A stretch of 64,000 nt of DNA from Saccharopolyspora sp. NFXS83 (GCF_026241095.1 NZ_JAPFGB010000024.1:26585-90584); one strand, 5' to 3'. Shown: positions 8,061 through 18,746, numbered from the stretch's first letter. Translations and numbers: made by a program. Notes: generated by a model not told the origin, from the sequence alone.

Positions 8061-9420
8061 GGTGACCGGCGTGCGCGAGCTGATCAGCACCGTGTGCGAG
8101 GACTTCGAGGAGTTCGAGTCCCCGCGCGGCGGCACCGGGCGCACCTCGGACGCGGACGGGCCGTTGGCCTGGCCCGGCTACGACGATCAGCGCCGCCGCG
8201 CCGCCGAACGCACGGGTTCCGAGGAGTCGGTGCTGTGCGGGCACGGCAGGGTCGGTGCGGGCCGGGCGGTGTTCATCGCCTTCGAGTTCGGTTTCCTCGG
8301 CGGTTCGGTGGGCGAGGAGGCGGGTGCGCGGGTCGTCGCCGCGTTCGAGCAGGCGCGCGAGCGCAGGCTGCCGGTGGTGTCCCTGGTCGCCTCCGGTGGC
8401 AGCCGGATGCAGGAGGGGATCCGCGCGCTGGTCCAGTTGCAGGCGATCGCGCGGGCCTGCCTGCTGACCAGGCAGGCCCGGATTCCGCACATCACGGTGC
8501 TGCGCGACCCGACGACCGGCGGCATGTGGGCGTCGCTGGCGGCGGGCGCGGACATCGTGCTCGCCGCACCGGAGGCCGCGGTGGCCTTCGGCGGTAGCCG
8601 GGTGCGCAGCGCCACCGAGACCGGTGAGCCGTTCACCGCGGAGGGCAAGCTCGCCGACGGCCAGGTGGATCGCCTGGTGTCGGACGCCGAACTCCCCGCC
8701 GTGCTGGCCGAGCTGGTCGGCCTGCTGCATCCGCAACGCCTGGTGCGCCCGCCTGATCCCGCCGACGTCCCGGCACCGATGCTCGATCCGGATCAGGGGC
8801 GATCGGGAGCGGACAGCGGTTGGGACGCGGTCCGGCGGGCGCGGGCCGCCGACCGCCCACATGCCGCGGACTACCTGGATCGCTACTTCACCTCCCGGTT
8901 CGAGCTCAGCGGGGACCGTGCCGGCGGCACGGACTCGGGAATGTTGTGCGGGATCGGCGAGCACGACGGCCGCCCCGTCGCCTACGCGGCGCAGGCAGGA
9001 ACGGCGAACACCCCGGCCGGTTTCCGCACAGCGGCCAGGCTGGTCCGGCTGGCCGATCAACTGGGCCTGCCGGTGCTCACCCTGGTCGACACGCCGGGCG
9101 CGGCCAACGACGCCGAGGCCGAGCGCGCGGGTGCCGGAGCCGCCATCGGGCAGCTGTTCACCGCCGTGGCCGAAGCCCGCGTGCCGATCACGACGCTGGT
9201 CATCGGCGAAGGCGGATCCGGAGGAGCGTTGGCCCTGGCGGCGCCGGAGTTCACGTGGATCACCGCGGACGCGTACTTCGCCGTCATCGCTCCGGAGTCG
9301 AGCGCGGCGATCCTCAAGCAGCCGCCGGAGCAGGTGCCTGAGCTCGCCGAGCGGCTGAAGCTGCGCCCGCGGGACCTGCTCGAACTCGGGTTCGTCCGAG
9401 GAGTGGTCCCGCCGAGCTGA
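8053..9420 (+). CDS. Two-domain carboxyltransferase (AccD-AccA fusion type) in the malonate operon
   Basis: A 455-residue protein with two crotonase-fold carboxyltransferase domains. The AccD/MdcD-like half (about 1-230) has VVSLVASGGSRMQEG and a GGMWASLAAGADIVLAAPEAAVAFGG oxyanion region. The AccA/MdcE-like half (about 260-455) has GFRTAARLVRLADQLGLPVLTLVDTPGA, GEGGSGGALALA and the ending PESSAAILKQ. The AccD Cys4 zinc ribbon is missing. No biotin carboxylase or biotin carrier gene is near. It overlaps matB by 8 bases. It may act on malonyl-CoA, either as a carboxyl donor to a carrier or as a biotin-independent decarboxylase like MdcD-MdcE; annotation as acetyl-CoA carboxylase by similarity alone would be uncertain. 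The fold is sure, the reaction is not. Confidence 0.8.
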   Translation: MDEVTGVRELISTVCEDFEEFESPRGGTGRTSDADGPLAWPGYDDQRRRAAERTGSEESVLCGHGRVGAGRAVFIAFEFGFLGGSVGEEAGARVVAAFEQARERRLPVVSLVASGGSRMQEGIRALVQLQAIARACLLTRQARIPHITVLRDPTTGGMWASLAAGADIVLAAPEAAVAFGGSRVRSATETGEPFTAEGKLADGQVDRLVSDAELPAVLAELVGLLHPQRLVRPPDPADVPAPMLDPDQGRSGADSGWDAVRRARAADRPHAADYLDRYFTSRFELSGDRAGGTDSGMLCGIGEHDGRPVAYAAQAGTANTPAGFRTAARLVRLADQLGLPVLTLVDTPGAANDAEAERAGAGAAIGQLFTAVAEARVPITTLVIGEGGSGGALALAAPEFTWITADAYFAVIAPESSAAILKQPPEQVPELAERLKLRPRDLLELGFVRGVVPPS

Positions 9421-9799
9421 GGCCTGACGCGCCCGATGGCGCGGCGTGGCGGCGAGGCCGATGCCGCGTCCAGGAGCCCGGTGGCCGATCCCCCTGGCCG
9501 GGGCCGTGCGACGTCGTCGTGCGGGCCGATGCTGTGCCGGTCGGTCGATCGGCGCGGGTGAAGGGGCGGGAAGTGCGCTGAGCGGAGGTCCATGCCTTCG
9601 ACTCTGCCGGTTCGAACACCTGTGCGCCATCGCTGGATCGTGTGATCGCGAAGGGCGCCGGGTTCAAGGCCCTGGCGGGCCGCCGGGTGCGAGATGTGAT
9701 GGTCATCCCCTACCGGATCGCTCAATGGTCAGGTTAGCCTAACCATACAGGCGCGAGTCGATCTCAGGTACGGCTCGCGCCGCCGAGGGGAAGGGCAAG
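9421..9799. other. Intergenic region carrying the promoter of the catechol operon
   Basis: The 379 bases after the carboxyltransferase have no credible gene; frames here are Arg/Ala-rich shadows. Its one clear signal is the iron box at 9729-9747. GGTTCGAACACC near 9610 resembles a T-arm, but no tRNA fold surrounds it. Confidence 0.5.
9729..9747. promoter_or_regulatory. IdeR/DmdR1-type iron box upstream of the dhb operon
   Basis: The core GGTTAGCCTAACC (9732-9744) is a perfect 13-base palindrome about one centre base. The 19-base site matches the actinobacterial iron-box consensus TWAGGTTAGSCTAACCTWA at about 17 positions. It is 53 bases upstream of the dhbA start, so iron-loaded IdeR/DmdR1 would repress the operon when iron is plentiful. 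The match is seen directly; the regulation is inferred from the well-characterised family. Confidence 0.88.
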
Positions 9800-10582
9800 A
9801 TGGACCGCAGGGGGATCAGCGGCCGAACCGCGGTGGTGACCGGTGCCGCCCACGGTATCGGTTCCGCGGTGGTGCACGCGCTGGGTGAGCTGGGCGCGAC
9901 CGTCGCAGCCGTGGACGTGGACGCCGACGCGCTCGCCGAGGTGGTCGGGACCGGGGCGGACGAGGGGCGCCACGTCCTGGCGTGCCCCGCCGACGTCGCC
10001 GACGCAGCTGCGGTCGAGGCCGCGGTCGAGCGGGTCGAGGCCGAGGCGGGACCGGTTGACCTGCTGGTCAACGTCGCGGGCATCCTGCGCCCCGGCACCG
10101 TGCAGGACATCGCCGAGGACGACTGGCACCGGACGTTCGCGGTCAACACGACCGGCGTGTTCCACCTGTGCCGCTCGGTGTCGAAGCGGATGATCCCGCG
10201 CCGGCGGGGCTCGATCGTCACGGTCGGCTCCAACGCTGCGGGAGTGCCGCGGCACGGGATGGCCGCCTACGGCGCCTCGAAGGCCGCTTCGACGCTGTTC
10301 ACCAAATCACTGGGCCTGGAGCTCGCCGAACACGGCATCCGCTGCAACGTGGTCTCGCCCGGTTCGACCGACACGCCGATGCAGCACCGGCTGTGGGACG
10401 AGCGCGGCGCCGAACCGGTCATCGCCGGCTCGCCGGAGACCTACAAGACCGGCATCCCGCTGCGCAAGCTGGCCACGGCCGAGGACATCGCGGAGGCGGT
10501 CGCGTTCCTGCTCTCCGACCAGGCCGGGCACATCACGATGCACGACCTGTACGTCGACGGCGGCGCGACCCTGCGCGCCTGA
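9800..10582 (+). CDS. dhbA: 2,3-dihydro-2,3-dihydroxybenzoate dehydrogenase
   Basis: A 260-residue short-chain dehydrogenase that would oxidise 2,3-dihydro-2,3-dihydroxybenzoate to 2,3-dihydroxybenzoate (DHB) with NAD. Seen: nucleotide-binding TGAAHGIG (about residues 15-22), NVAGIL, catalytic Ser in IVTVGSNAA, and the YGASK active-site pair (about 156-160). The ATG at 9800 has GGGGAAGGG just upstream. SDR sequence alone would not fix the substrate; the assignment rests on its place as first gene of an iron-box-controlled operon with dhbC, dhbE and dhbB. The next gene begins 34 bases on. Confidence 0.9.
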   Translation: MDRRGISGRTAVVTGAAHGIGSAVVHALGELGATVAAVDVDADALAEVVGTGADEGRHVLACPADVADAAAVEAAVERVEAEAGPVDLLVNVAGILRPGTVQDIAEDDWHRTFAVNTTGVFHLCRSVSKRMIPRRRGSIVTVGSNAAGVPRHGMAAYGASKAASTLFTKSLGLELAEHGIRCNVVSPGSTDTPMQHRLWDERGAEPVIAGSPETYKTGIPLRKLATAEDIAEAVAFLLSDQAGHITMHDLYVDGGATLRA

Positions 10583-10616
10583 GCCGCCCCGACACCCGCC
10601 CGCACGGAAGGCACAC

Positions 10617-11876
10617 ATGACCACCGACAGCGATACCACCCTGCGCGGAGAATCCGACGACCTCGGCGAGCATCTGAGCCCGGCCGAACTGCTCGCCGGA
10701 TATCGAGCCGGTTCGTCCTTCTTCTTCGCCTCGCCGCGCGGCTCGATGCTGGCGCGCGGCGTCGACGCAGTGGTGCCGAAGACGACGTGCTCGGGCGGAC
10801 GCGGGCGGCTACCGGAGCAGGTCGCAGAATTCCTGCGCCACGCCGAGGATTTCGGCCGGGTGAACCCGCTGGTGGTCGGCGCCGTGCCCTTCGGCGAGAA
10901 CCTGCCCGCGCACCTGGTGCTGCCGAGCGAGGTGCGCCGCGCCGCGCCGCTGACCGCCCCGCAGACCCCACCCGACATGCCCCGGCTGGACTACCGGCTC
11001 AAGCAGGTCCCGGCACCGGCCGAGTACGAGCGGGCGGTGGAACGGGTCCTCAAGCGCCTGCGCGACGACGAGATGAGCAAGGTCGTGCTGGCGCGCTCCC
11101 TGGAGCTGACCACGCCGGACCCGGTCGATCCCGGCGTGATGCTGCGCAACCTCGCGGGCGCCGACCCCGGCGGCTACACGTACGCCGTCGACCTGCCGCG
11201 CCGCGGTCAGGACGGCTCGCGGGACGCCTTCGGCGAGCAACCCGCCCTCGGCCGCACGCTGCTCGGGGCGAGCCCCGAACTGCTCGTGTCCCGCGACGGC
11301 GTGCGGGTGCGGGCGAACCCGCTGGCCGGTTCCCGGCCGCGCAGCGAAGACCCCGTCGAGGACCGCCGCCGCGCCGACGAACTGCTGCACTCCGGCAAGG
11401 ACCTCCGCGAGCACGCCGCGGTCGTCGAGGCCGTCGTGGCCGCGCTGCGCCCGCTGTGCCGCGACCTCGTGGTGCCGGAGCACCCCTCGGTGGTGCACAC
11501 CGCCGCGATGTGGCACCTGTCCACCGACATCACCGGTGAGCTGGCGGACCCCGAGACCTCGTCGCTGCAGCTCGCCGTGGCGATGCACCCGACGCCTGCG
11601 GTGTGCGGCACGCCGCCGCAGGACGCGCGGGCCGCCATCGCCGAGGCCGAACCGTTCGAGCGGGGCTTCTACACCGGCATGGTCGGCTGGTGCGACGCCT
11701 CCGGCGACGGCGAGTGGGTGGTCACGATCCGCTGCGCCGAGATCGAGGACACCTCACTGCGGTTGTACGCGGGCGCCGGGATCGTCGAGGGCTCCGAACC
11801 GGCCGACGAACTGGCCGAGACCTCCGCGAAGTTCCGCACCGCGCTGTCGGCCATGGGCTGGTCCGACGCGCTGTGA
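10617..11876 (+). CDS. dhbC: Isochorismate synthase
   Basis: A 419-residue chorismate-binding enzyme that converts chorismate to isochorismate, the committed step to DHB. The C-terminal catalytic domain is clear: [36 protein letters not shown], the [10 protein letters not shown] motif, and the ending [25 protein letters not shown], with the Glu residues that hold magnesium. Length matches EntC/DhbC (about 390-400), with a slightly longer N-terminus. The ATG at 10617 has GGAAGG upstream. It lies between dhbA and dhbE with short spacers, consistent with a single transcript. Confidence 0.95.
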   Translation: MTTDSDTTLRGESDDLGEHLSPAELLAGYRAGSSFFFASPRGSMLARGVDAVVPKTTCSGGRGRLPEQVAEFLRHAEDFGRVNPLVVGAVPFGENLPAHLVLPSEVRRAAPLTAPQTPPDMPRLDYRLKQVPAPAEYERAVERVLKRLRDDEMSKVVLARSLELTTPDPVDPGVMLRNLAGADPGGYTYAVDLPRRGQDGSRDAFGEQPALGRTLLGASPELLVSRDGVRVRANPLAGSRPRSEDPVEDRRRADELLHSGKDLREHAAVVEAVVAALRPLCRDLVVPEHPSVVHTAAMWHLSTDITGELADPETSSLQLAVAMHPTPAVCGTPPQDARAAIAEAEPFERGFYTGMVGWCDASGDGEWVVTIRCAEIEDTSLRLYAGAGIVEGSEPADELAETSAKFRTALSAMGWSDAL

Positions 11877-11919
11877 CGTCCGCCCGCCACCGGTGATCCC
11901 CGAACGAACAGGAACGACG

Positions 11920-13548
11920 ATGCTGCCCGGATGTCCTACCTGGCCGGAAGAGGCCGCCGCCCGCTACCGCGAAGCCGGTTACTGGCGCGGTGAGACCTTC
12001 GGCGAGATGCTGCGCGCTCGCACCGACGAGCGCGGCGAGCGGATCGCGATCGTGGACGCCGCGCGCTCGGTCACCTACGCCGAGCTCGACGCCCGCGCCG
12101 ACCGGCTGGCCGCCGGGTTGCGGGAGCTCGGCATCGGTGCCCAGGACCGGGTCGTGGTGCAGCTGCCGAACATCGCCGAGTTCTTCGAGGTGTGCTTCGC
12201 CCTGTTCCGCATCGGGGCGGTGCCGGTGTTCGCCCTGCCGTCGCACCGGCTCACCGAGGTCGCGTACTTCTGCGAGTTCAGCGAGGCGGCGGCCTACATC
12301 ACCTGCGACGTGGAGGCCGGATTCGACCACCGCGCGCTGGCAGCGGAGGTCGCGGCGAAGGTGCCGGGGCTGCGGCACGTGCTGATCGCGGGCGATCCGG
12401 GGGAGTCCGGTTTCCGGCCGCTGTCCGGGATCGACGCGGAACCATCCGATGTGGGCGGACCAGGGCCGGGCGACATCGCGTTCCTGCAGCTGTCCGGCGG
12501 CAGCACCGGGGTGCCGAAGCTGATCCCGCGGACCCACGACGACTACGCCTACTCGTTCCGCGCCAGCAACGAGATCTGCGGCGTCACCGCCGACACCGCG
12601 TACCTGGTGGCGCTGCCCGCCGCGCACAACTTCCCGATGAGCTCGCCGGGCGCGTTCGGCGTGCTGCAGGCGGGTGGCCGGATCGTGCTGGCCCGCAGGC
12701 CCAGTCCCGACGAGGTCTTCCCGCTGATCGAGCGGGAACGCGTGACGCTGCTGGCCGCGGTGCCGCCGCTGGCGCTGGTGTGGCTCGACGCGGCGGCGAA
12801 CACCGGGCACGACCTCTCCAGCTTGGAAGTGCTGCAGGTCGGCGGCGCCAAGTGCAGCGAGGAGGTGGCGCGGCGCGTGCGCCCGGTGCTGGGCGCCACG
12901 CTGCAGCAGGTGTTCGGGATGGCCGAAGGGCTCGTCAACTACACGAGGCTCGACGATCCCGAGGACGTCATCGTCAGCACCCAGGGACGGCCGATCTCGC
13001 CCGACGACGAAGTGCTGGTCGTCGACGACGCGGACGAACCCGTGGCACCCGGCGGCACCGGGCACCTGCTCACCCGCGGGCCCTACACGATCCGCGGCTA
13101 CTACCGGGCCGAGGAGCACAACGCGAAGGCGTTCACCGCGGAGGGCTTCTACCGCACCGGCGACGTCGTCCGGTTCACCGCGGAGGGCAACATCGTGGTG
13201 GAGGGGCGCGCGAAGGACCAGATCAACCGGGGCGGCGAGAAGGTCGCCGCCGAAGAGGTGGAGAACCACCTGCTGGCGCATCCGGCCGTGCACGACGCCG
13301 CGGTGGTGTCCATGCCGGACGACTACCTCGGCGAGCGCACCTGCGCGTTCGTGGTGCCGCGCGGGACACCGCCGAAGCCCCGAGAGCTGATCAAGTTCGT
13401 CCGGGAGCGGGGGCTCGCCGGCTACAAGGTGCCCGACCGCGTCGAGTTCGTCGATCAGTTCCCGCAGACCGGGGTGGGCAAGGTCAGCAAGCGCGACCTG
13501 CGAGAGGCGGTGCAGCGCGAACTGGTGCCGGAACTCGAACGTCGTTGA
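11920..13548 (+). CDS. dhbE: 2,3-dihydroxybenzoate-AMP ligase
   Basis: A 542-residue free-standing adenylation enzyme that activates DHB as its adenylate and loads it on an aryl carrier protein. Core motifs seen: A3 [19 protein letters not shown] (about 190-208), aryl-specific region [11 protein letters not shown]5 [17 protein letters not shown]7 [10 protein letters not shown]8 [20 protein letters not shown] and the A10 Lys in [12 protein letters not shown]. The aromatic HNFP and AEG motifs are those of EntE/DhbE rather than fatty acyl ligases. The ATG at 11920 gives normal family length; the spacer from dhbC is 43 bases. Confidence 0.96.
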   Translation: MLPGCPTWPEEAAARYREAGYWRGETFGEMLRARTDERGERIAIVDAARSVTYAELDARADRLAAGLRELGIGAQDRVVVQLPNIAEFFEVCFALFRIGAVPVFALPSHRLTEVAYFCEFSEAAAYITCDVEAGFDHRALAAEVAAKVPGLRHVLIAGDPGESGFRPLSGIDAEPSDVGGPGPGDIAFLQLSGGSTGVPKLIPRTHDDYAYSFRASNEICGVTADTAYLVALPAAHNFPMSSPGAFGVLQAGGRIVLARRPSPDEVFPLIERERVTLLAAVPPLALVWLDAAANTGHDLSSLEVLQVGGAKCSEEVARRVRPVLGATLQQVFGMAEGLVNYTRLDDPEDVIVSTQGRPISPDDEVLVVDDADEPVAPGGTGHLLTRGPYTIRGYYRAEEHNAKAFTAEGFYRTGDVVRFTAEGNIVVEGRAKDQINRGGEKVAAEEVENHLLAHPAVHDAAVVSMPDDYLGERTCAFVVPRGTPPKPRELIKFVRERGLAGYKVPDRVEFVDQFPQTGVGKVSKRDLREAVQRELVPELERR

Positions 13549-13618
13549 CCACCGATCGATCTCGGTGAACCCGGCCGGGGAGCGGTCGGGAGAGGAAGCA
13601 GGACAGGAGGACGTGCAG

Positions 13619-14272
13619 GTGGGGTTGCCGACGATCGCGCCGTACCAGGTCCCGCGGCAGGACGAGCTGCCCGCGAACCGGGTGGACTGGCGGCCGGACG
13701 CGAGCCGCGCCGTGCTGCTGGTGCACGACATGGAACGCCACTTCGTGGGCGTGTTCGAGCCCGACGCCGAACCGCTGACGGAGGTCGTGCCGAACATCCG
13801 CACGCTGGCGCGGCAGGCCCGCGCGGCAGGTGTGCCGGTGGTGTACTGCGCGCAGCCGAGCGGCCAGACGCCCCAGCAGCGCGGGCTGCAGCTGGAGTGG
13901 TGGGGGCCGGGCGTGTCCGACGCCTCGCAGGAGGCGATCATCGACGAGCTCGCGCCCGAGCCGGGCGACGTGCACCTGACGAAGTGGCGCTACAGCGCGT
14001 TCCAGCGCACCGACCTGCGCGAGATGTTGCGGGGCTGGGGCCGGGACCAGCTGATCATCACCGGCATCTACGCGCACATCGGGTGCCTGATGACGGCCGC
14101 GGAGGCGTTCCAGCAGGAGGTGCAGGCGTTCCTGGCCGCCGACGCCGTCGCGGACTTCTCCGCCGACGACCACCGGATGGCGGTGCAGTACGCGGCGAAG
14201 CGGTGCGCGGTGGTCGATTCGACGCAACGGCTCGCTGCTGACCTGGCGTCGCAGCCGTCCGCGGTCGCGTGA
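13619..14272 (+). CDS. dhbB: Isochorismatase without a fused carrier domain
   Basis: A 217-residue cysteine-hydrolase-fold isochorismatase, which splits isochorismate to 2,3-dihydro-2,3-dihydroxybenzoate and pyruvate. Seen: LLVHDMERHFVG with the catalytic Asp, the Lys in LTKWRYSAFQRTDL, and the ITGIYAHIGCLMTAAEAFQ loop of EntB-type enzymes. EntB/DhbB are usually about 285-310 residues because of a C-terminal aryl carrier domain; here the protein stops after the hydrolase, and the carrier is the separate next gene. Start: GTG at 13619 with AGGAGG 8 bases upstream; an earlier in-frame GTG at 13565 gives a poorly conserved acidic extension. Confidence 0.92.
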   Translation: MGLPTIAPYQVPRQDELPANRVDWRPDASRAVLLVHDMERHFVGVFEPDAEPLTEVVPNIRTLARQARAAGVPVVYCAQPSGQTPQQRGLQLEWWGPGVSDASQEAIIDELAPEPGDVHLTKWRYSAFQRTDLREMLRGWGRDQLIITGIYAHIGCLMTAAEAFQQEVQAFLAADAVADFSADDHRMAVQYAAKRCAVVDSTQRLAADLASQPSAVA

Positions 14273-14388
14273 CCCGCTCGGACGGACGGGCCGCCGAGGC
14301 GGATCGGCTTCGCCGCTGACGATCGGTGGCGGGTCGGGCAGGACCGGGCTTCGCCGAAGCCGGGGAAGATCGGGTGCAGGAGGAGAAG

Positions 14389-14622
14389 ATGAGCGCGAAG
14401 CTGACCTTGGAGGGCGTGCGGGCCGACGTGGCCGAACTGCTCTACGAGGACCCGGAGGAACTCACCGACGAGGAGAACCTGCTGGACTGGGGACTCGACT
14501 CGGTGCGGATCATGAGCCTGGTGGAGCGCTGGCGCACCAAGGGCGTGGAGGTCACGTTCGCCGACCTCGCCGAACGGCCCACCTTGGCGGAGTGGTGGAC
14601 GGTCCTCGAACCCAAGTCTTGA
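14389..14622 (+). CDS. Free-standing aryl carrier protein
   Basis: A 77-residue acyl/aryl carrier protein. The phosphopantetheine attachment Ser is in WGLDSVRIMSLVERW, in the middle of the four-helix domain; DSVR matches aryl carrier domains of EntB/VenB type better than fatty acid ACPs (DSLD). The ATG at 14389 has AGGAGG 5-6 bases upstream. It supplies the domain missing from dhbB and is presumably loaded by DhbE. An intercistronic hairpin (GGCTTCG/CGAAGCC near 14347-14361) precedes it. No NRPS gene follows, so the acceptor of the aryl group is encoded elsewhere. Confidence 0.9.
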   Translation: MSAKLTLEGVRADVAELLYEDPEELTDEENLLDWGLDSVRIMSLVERWRTKGVEVTFADLAERPTLAEWWTVLEPKS

Positions 14623-14653
14623 TCGTCGCTCGCTCTGCGCGGTGGGGCGGGTG

Positions 14654-14802
14654 GCGGGTTCTCAGCGTTCTTCTCGCTGCGGGAGCGATCTTCCGAGTGG
14701 CTCCGCCACGTGCGAAATCGCGGACCTCGCGAGAAGAACGCTGAGAACCCGCGGCGGTGCCGGTTGCTCTGGTGGTCGCTGCACGGCGGCTTCGCCGCCG
14801 AC
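14654..14802. repeat. Dispersed palindromic intergenic element, copy B
   Basis: A perfect 24-base inverted repeat: 14654-14677 pairs base for base with 14729-14752 (arm begins GCGGGTTCTCAGCG and ends TTCTCGC), separated by 51 bases. The spacer contains GCGAT/ATCGC and a central GTGGC-TCC-GCCAC stem, as in copy A. The tail shares TTGCTCTGG, TGGTC and the short hairpin GGCGGCTTCGCCGCC (about 14785-14799) followed by GAC. It lies between two convergent genes (aryl carrier protein and GAF regulator), so it could also act as a two-way terminator. No coding content. Confidence 0.85.
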
Positions 14803-14836
14803 GAGGCACTGATCCAGGAGCGGGCGCGGGTGCGCG

Positions 14837-16339
14837 TCAGGCCGGGTCGTGGAGGAGTCGTTTCAGGCGGGCCGTGATCGTGGGGCGGCGCCAGTCGTGG
14901 GTGGCCAGCAGGGTCAGCAGCACCTCGTGGACCTCGATGTCGTCGCTGCCCGCCGCGCCGTCGGCCAATCGCCACAGCAGTTCCGGGTCGCGCGCCGCCA
15001 GCACCGCGCCGCGCAACCCGGTGATGAGGTCCTCCCGCTCGTCGCGGACCGCCGGTGCCTCCGACGAGGGCAGCAGCGCGCCGCGGTGCAGCTCCAGCGC
15101 CGAATTGAGCCGTCCCGCTCGCAACGCGGCGCGCAGGTCCAGGAAGTCGGCGTCGACGTCAGCGGCGAGCCGGTACGGCTTCGTGTGCACCACGTCGTGG
15201 CCCAGCTGCGTGCGCAGCCGGTGGATCTCCGCGCGCACCGTCACCGGATTGCCCTGCTCGCCGTGCAGCGCGAGGGCCAGCTGCTCGGCGTTCACCCCGT
15301 CCGGGCGCAACGCCAGCACCGCCAGCAGCTCGGCCCGGCGGGGGCTCAGCGACACCTCCCGGCCGCGCAGCTCGGCGACCGGGCGCGAGGTGAGGAAGCG
15401 CAGCCGCAACGTCGGAGCCCGCACCGGCGGCTCCGGTGCGGTGACCGCGGTGGCCTGCCGTGGCGCGCGCAGCAGGTAGCCGTCGTCCAGCGGCTCGATC
15501 AGGGCCTCCCGGCCACCGAGCAGCAGCATCCCGTCCGGCCGGTCCAACTCGACCCGCTCCGGGAGCCCCAGGTCGCCCGGCTCGGCGGCGATCACCCTGC
15601 CCGACGAGCTCAGCAACGCCCCCGGCTCACCGCGCAGCGAGCGCAGCACGTCGCGGTGCCGCTCCCGCAGGCGGTCGTCGCGCCGCGCCATCCAGTCCCG
15701 CAGGGTGCCCTCGACGAGCGTCGCCGCGGCCGAGACCAGCGCGGGCAGCGCGGGATGCATGGTGTGCAGCGGGCCGCTGAGATCGATCGCACCGAGGATC
15801 CGCCCCGTCTCCGGATCGTGCACCGGGGACGCGGCGCAGGTCCACGAGTGGTAGCGGCGGACCAGGTGCTCGGCGGAGTGGATCTGCACCGCGCGGCCGG
15901 TGGCCAGCGTGGTGCCCATGGCGTTCGTGCCGATCGAGGACTCCGACCAGGTGGTTCCCTCGGCCAAGTGGACCCGGTCGGCCGCCCGGCACACGTTCGG
16001 ATGGCCCTCGCGCCACAGGATGTTCCCCTCGGCGTCGGTGACGATCATGATGTGCGTGGTGCCGTCCGCCGCGTCGAGCAGGGTGCGCCGCAGCAGCGGC
16101 ACGCAGGCCGCCAGCGGGTGCGCCGCGCGGACCTCGGCGAGTCGGTCGGAGCCGAACACCACCGGTGGCTCCCACCGCTCCGGATCGACGCTGGCCGCCA
16201 GCGATCGGCGCCACGACTCGAACACCACCGGGCGCGGCGCTTGCGGAGCGCGCTGGCCGGAGAGCACGGCGCTGTGCACCCGCCGGAGCAGGCGGGCGCG
16301 TTCCACCGGGTCGGCCGGTGCGTCGTCGGTGCGCTTCAT
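14837..16339 (-). CDS. GAF-domain transcriptional regulator (AcoR-like, without AAA+ domain)
   Basis: A 500-residue regulator. The N-terminal half resembles the sensory region of AcoR-type activators (RRVHSAVLSG..., ARESW-like FESWRRSLAASVDPERW, then a GAF domain with THIMIVTDAEGNILWREGH and GTNAMGTTLATGRAVQIHSAEHLVRRYHSWTCAASPVHDP). Instead of the sigma-54 AAA+ domain there is a C-terminal winged-helix-like segment (about 355-440: LSPRRAELLAVLALRPDGVNAEQLA). It is divergent from an aldehyde dehydrogenase gene that it probably controls, as AcoR-like proteins do for acetoin or alcohol catabolism. The start is ATG at 16339; a longer frame upstream has Arg/Pro-rich noise. The effector is unknown. 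Confidence 0.82.
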   Translation of the reverse strand: MKRTDDAPADPVERARLLRRVHSAVLSGQRAPQAPRPVVFESWRRSLAASVDPERWEPPVVFGSDRLAEVRAAHPLAACVPLLRRTLLDAADGTTHIMIVTDAEGNILWREGHPNVCRAADRVHLAEGTTWSESSIGTNAMGTTLATGRAVQIHSAEHLVRRYHSWTCAASPVHDPETGRILGAIDLSGPLHTMHPALPALVSAAATLVEGTLRDWMARRDDRLRERHRDVLRSLRGEPGALLSSSGRVIAAEPGDLGLPERVELDRPDGMLLLGGREALIEPLDDGYLLRAPRQATAVTAPEPPVRAPTLRLRFLTSRPVAELRGREVSLSPRRAELLAVLALRPDGVNAEQLALALHGEQGNPVTVRAEIHRLRTQLGHDVVHTKPYRLAADVDADFLDLRAALRAGRLNSALELHRGALLPSSEAPAVRDEREDLITGLRGAVLAARDPELLWRLADGAAGSDDIEVHEVLLTLLATHDWRRPTITARLKRLLHDPA

Positions 16340-16790
16340 GACTCCGTACTCGCTGCGAGGACTGGGCGGCGCCACCCGCCGCCGGTGCGGGGCGGACGCG
16401 GAGTCCGCCGGAGACCTGCCGCAGCACTGCGTCGAACCGCCCTGACCAGGTGCGCGCATGCCCGGACGCCACGGTGAACCAGCGTCTTCTCCTCTCCAGC
16501 CGAGCGCGGAGCCTCGGCATCGCCGCGAAGCGGCAACGGCCCGGGTTCAAGATCCGGATCCGTTACGGTACCGAACGGTGCTGAAGCGCTCGCGTTCGGA
16601 AAGCCGCTCGGCCGGTGCAGCCGAGCGCGCCCGATCGGACCATCCTGGACCGTGACGCAGGCGACAGGCAAGCATGGTCACCCCGTTGTCGTCCGATCCC
16701 GCTCGCGTGCGGCGCACCGGCAACGTCACTGCAACGTCGCCGTCCGTAGCTTCCCGACGACACCGCACAACGTCGTACGGGAGGCACCAG
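16340..16790. other. Divergent control region between the GAF regulator and the aldehyde dehydrogenase
   Basis: The 451 bases have no convincing gene, although both flanking frames remain open for some distance. It must hold two outward promoters. The short repeats CAACGTCACTGCAACGTCGCC near 16722-16742 could be regulator sites, but no symmetric operator was established. Confidence 0.45.
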
Positions 16791-18313
<1,523 letters not shown>

Positions 18314-18314
<1 letters not shown>

Positions 18315-18721
18315 TGGGCGACACGGACACGGGCACTCCCGCACGGGTGGCCGTGACGCCGGAGGCGGCGGAGCTGATCCGCCGCCTCCGCGCGCAACAT
18401 GGCCCGGTGATGTTCCACCAGTCCGGCGGGTGCTGCGACGGGAGCGCCCCGATGTGCTACCCGCAAGGCGAATTCCGCACCGGTGTCTCGGACGTGCACC
18501 TCGGCGATCTGGCCGTGGACGACGAGACGGGCACGCCGGACCCGGTGCCGATGTGGATGTCCGGTGCCCAGTTCGAGTACTGGAAGCACACCCACCTCAC
18601 CATCGACGTGGTACCGGGGCGGGGGAGCGGTTTCTCCTTGGAGGCGCCCGAAGGCGTGCGCTTCCTGATCCGCTCCCGGCTGCTCACCGACGAGGAGTGG
18701 GCGGCGCTCGGCGGAAGCTGA
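18314..18721 (+). CDS. DUF779-family protein coupled to aldehyde dehydrogenase
   Basis: A 135-residue protein of the DUF779 family. It has the family's central cysteine cluster FHQSGGCCDGSAPMCYP (about 38-54) and an acidic WMSGAQFEYWKHTHLTIDV strand region. The function is not established; it is commonly found beside AldB-type dehydrogenases, and the Cys-rich motif suggests a metal or redox role. The ATG at 18314 shares a base with the stop of the upstream gene, a tight coupling that supports a shared pathway. A bidirectional terminator follows 25 bases after the stop. Confidence 0.88.
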
Positions 18722-18746
18722 TGCGACGCCGAACGATCTGCGTGCT

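Noticed and set aside
9600..9640. Possible tRNA suggested by GGTTCGAACACC
   Set aside because: No matching acceptor, D- or anticodon-stem could be built around it.
14343..14364. Intercistronic hairpin before the aryl carrier gene as another copy of the dispersed element
   Set aside because: It shares only the GGCTTCGCCG motif, which is common in this GC-rich DNA, and lacks the long arms and central stem.
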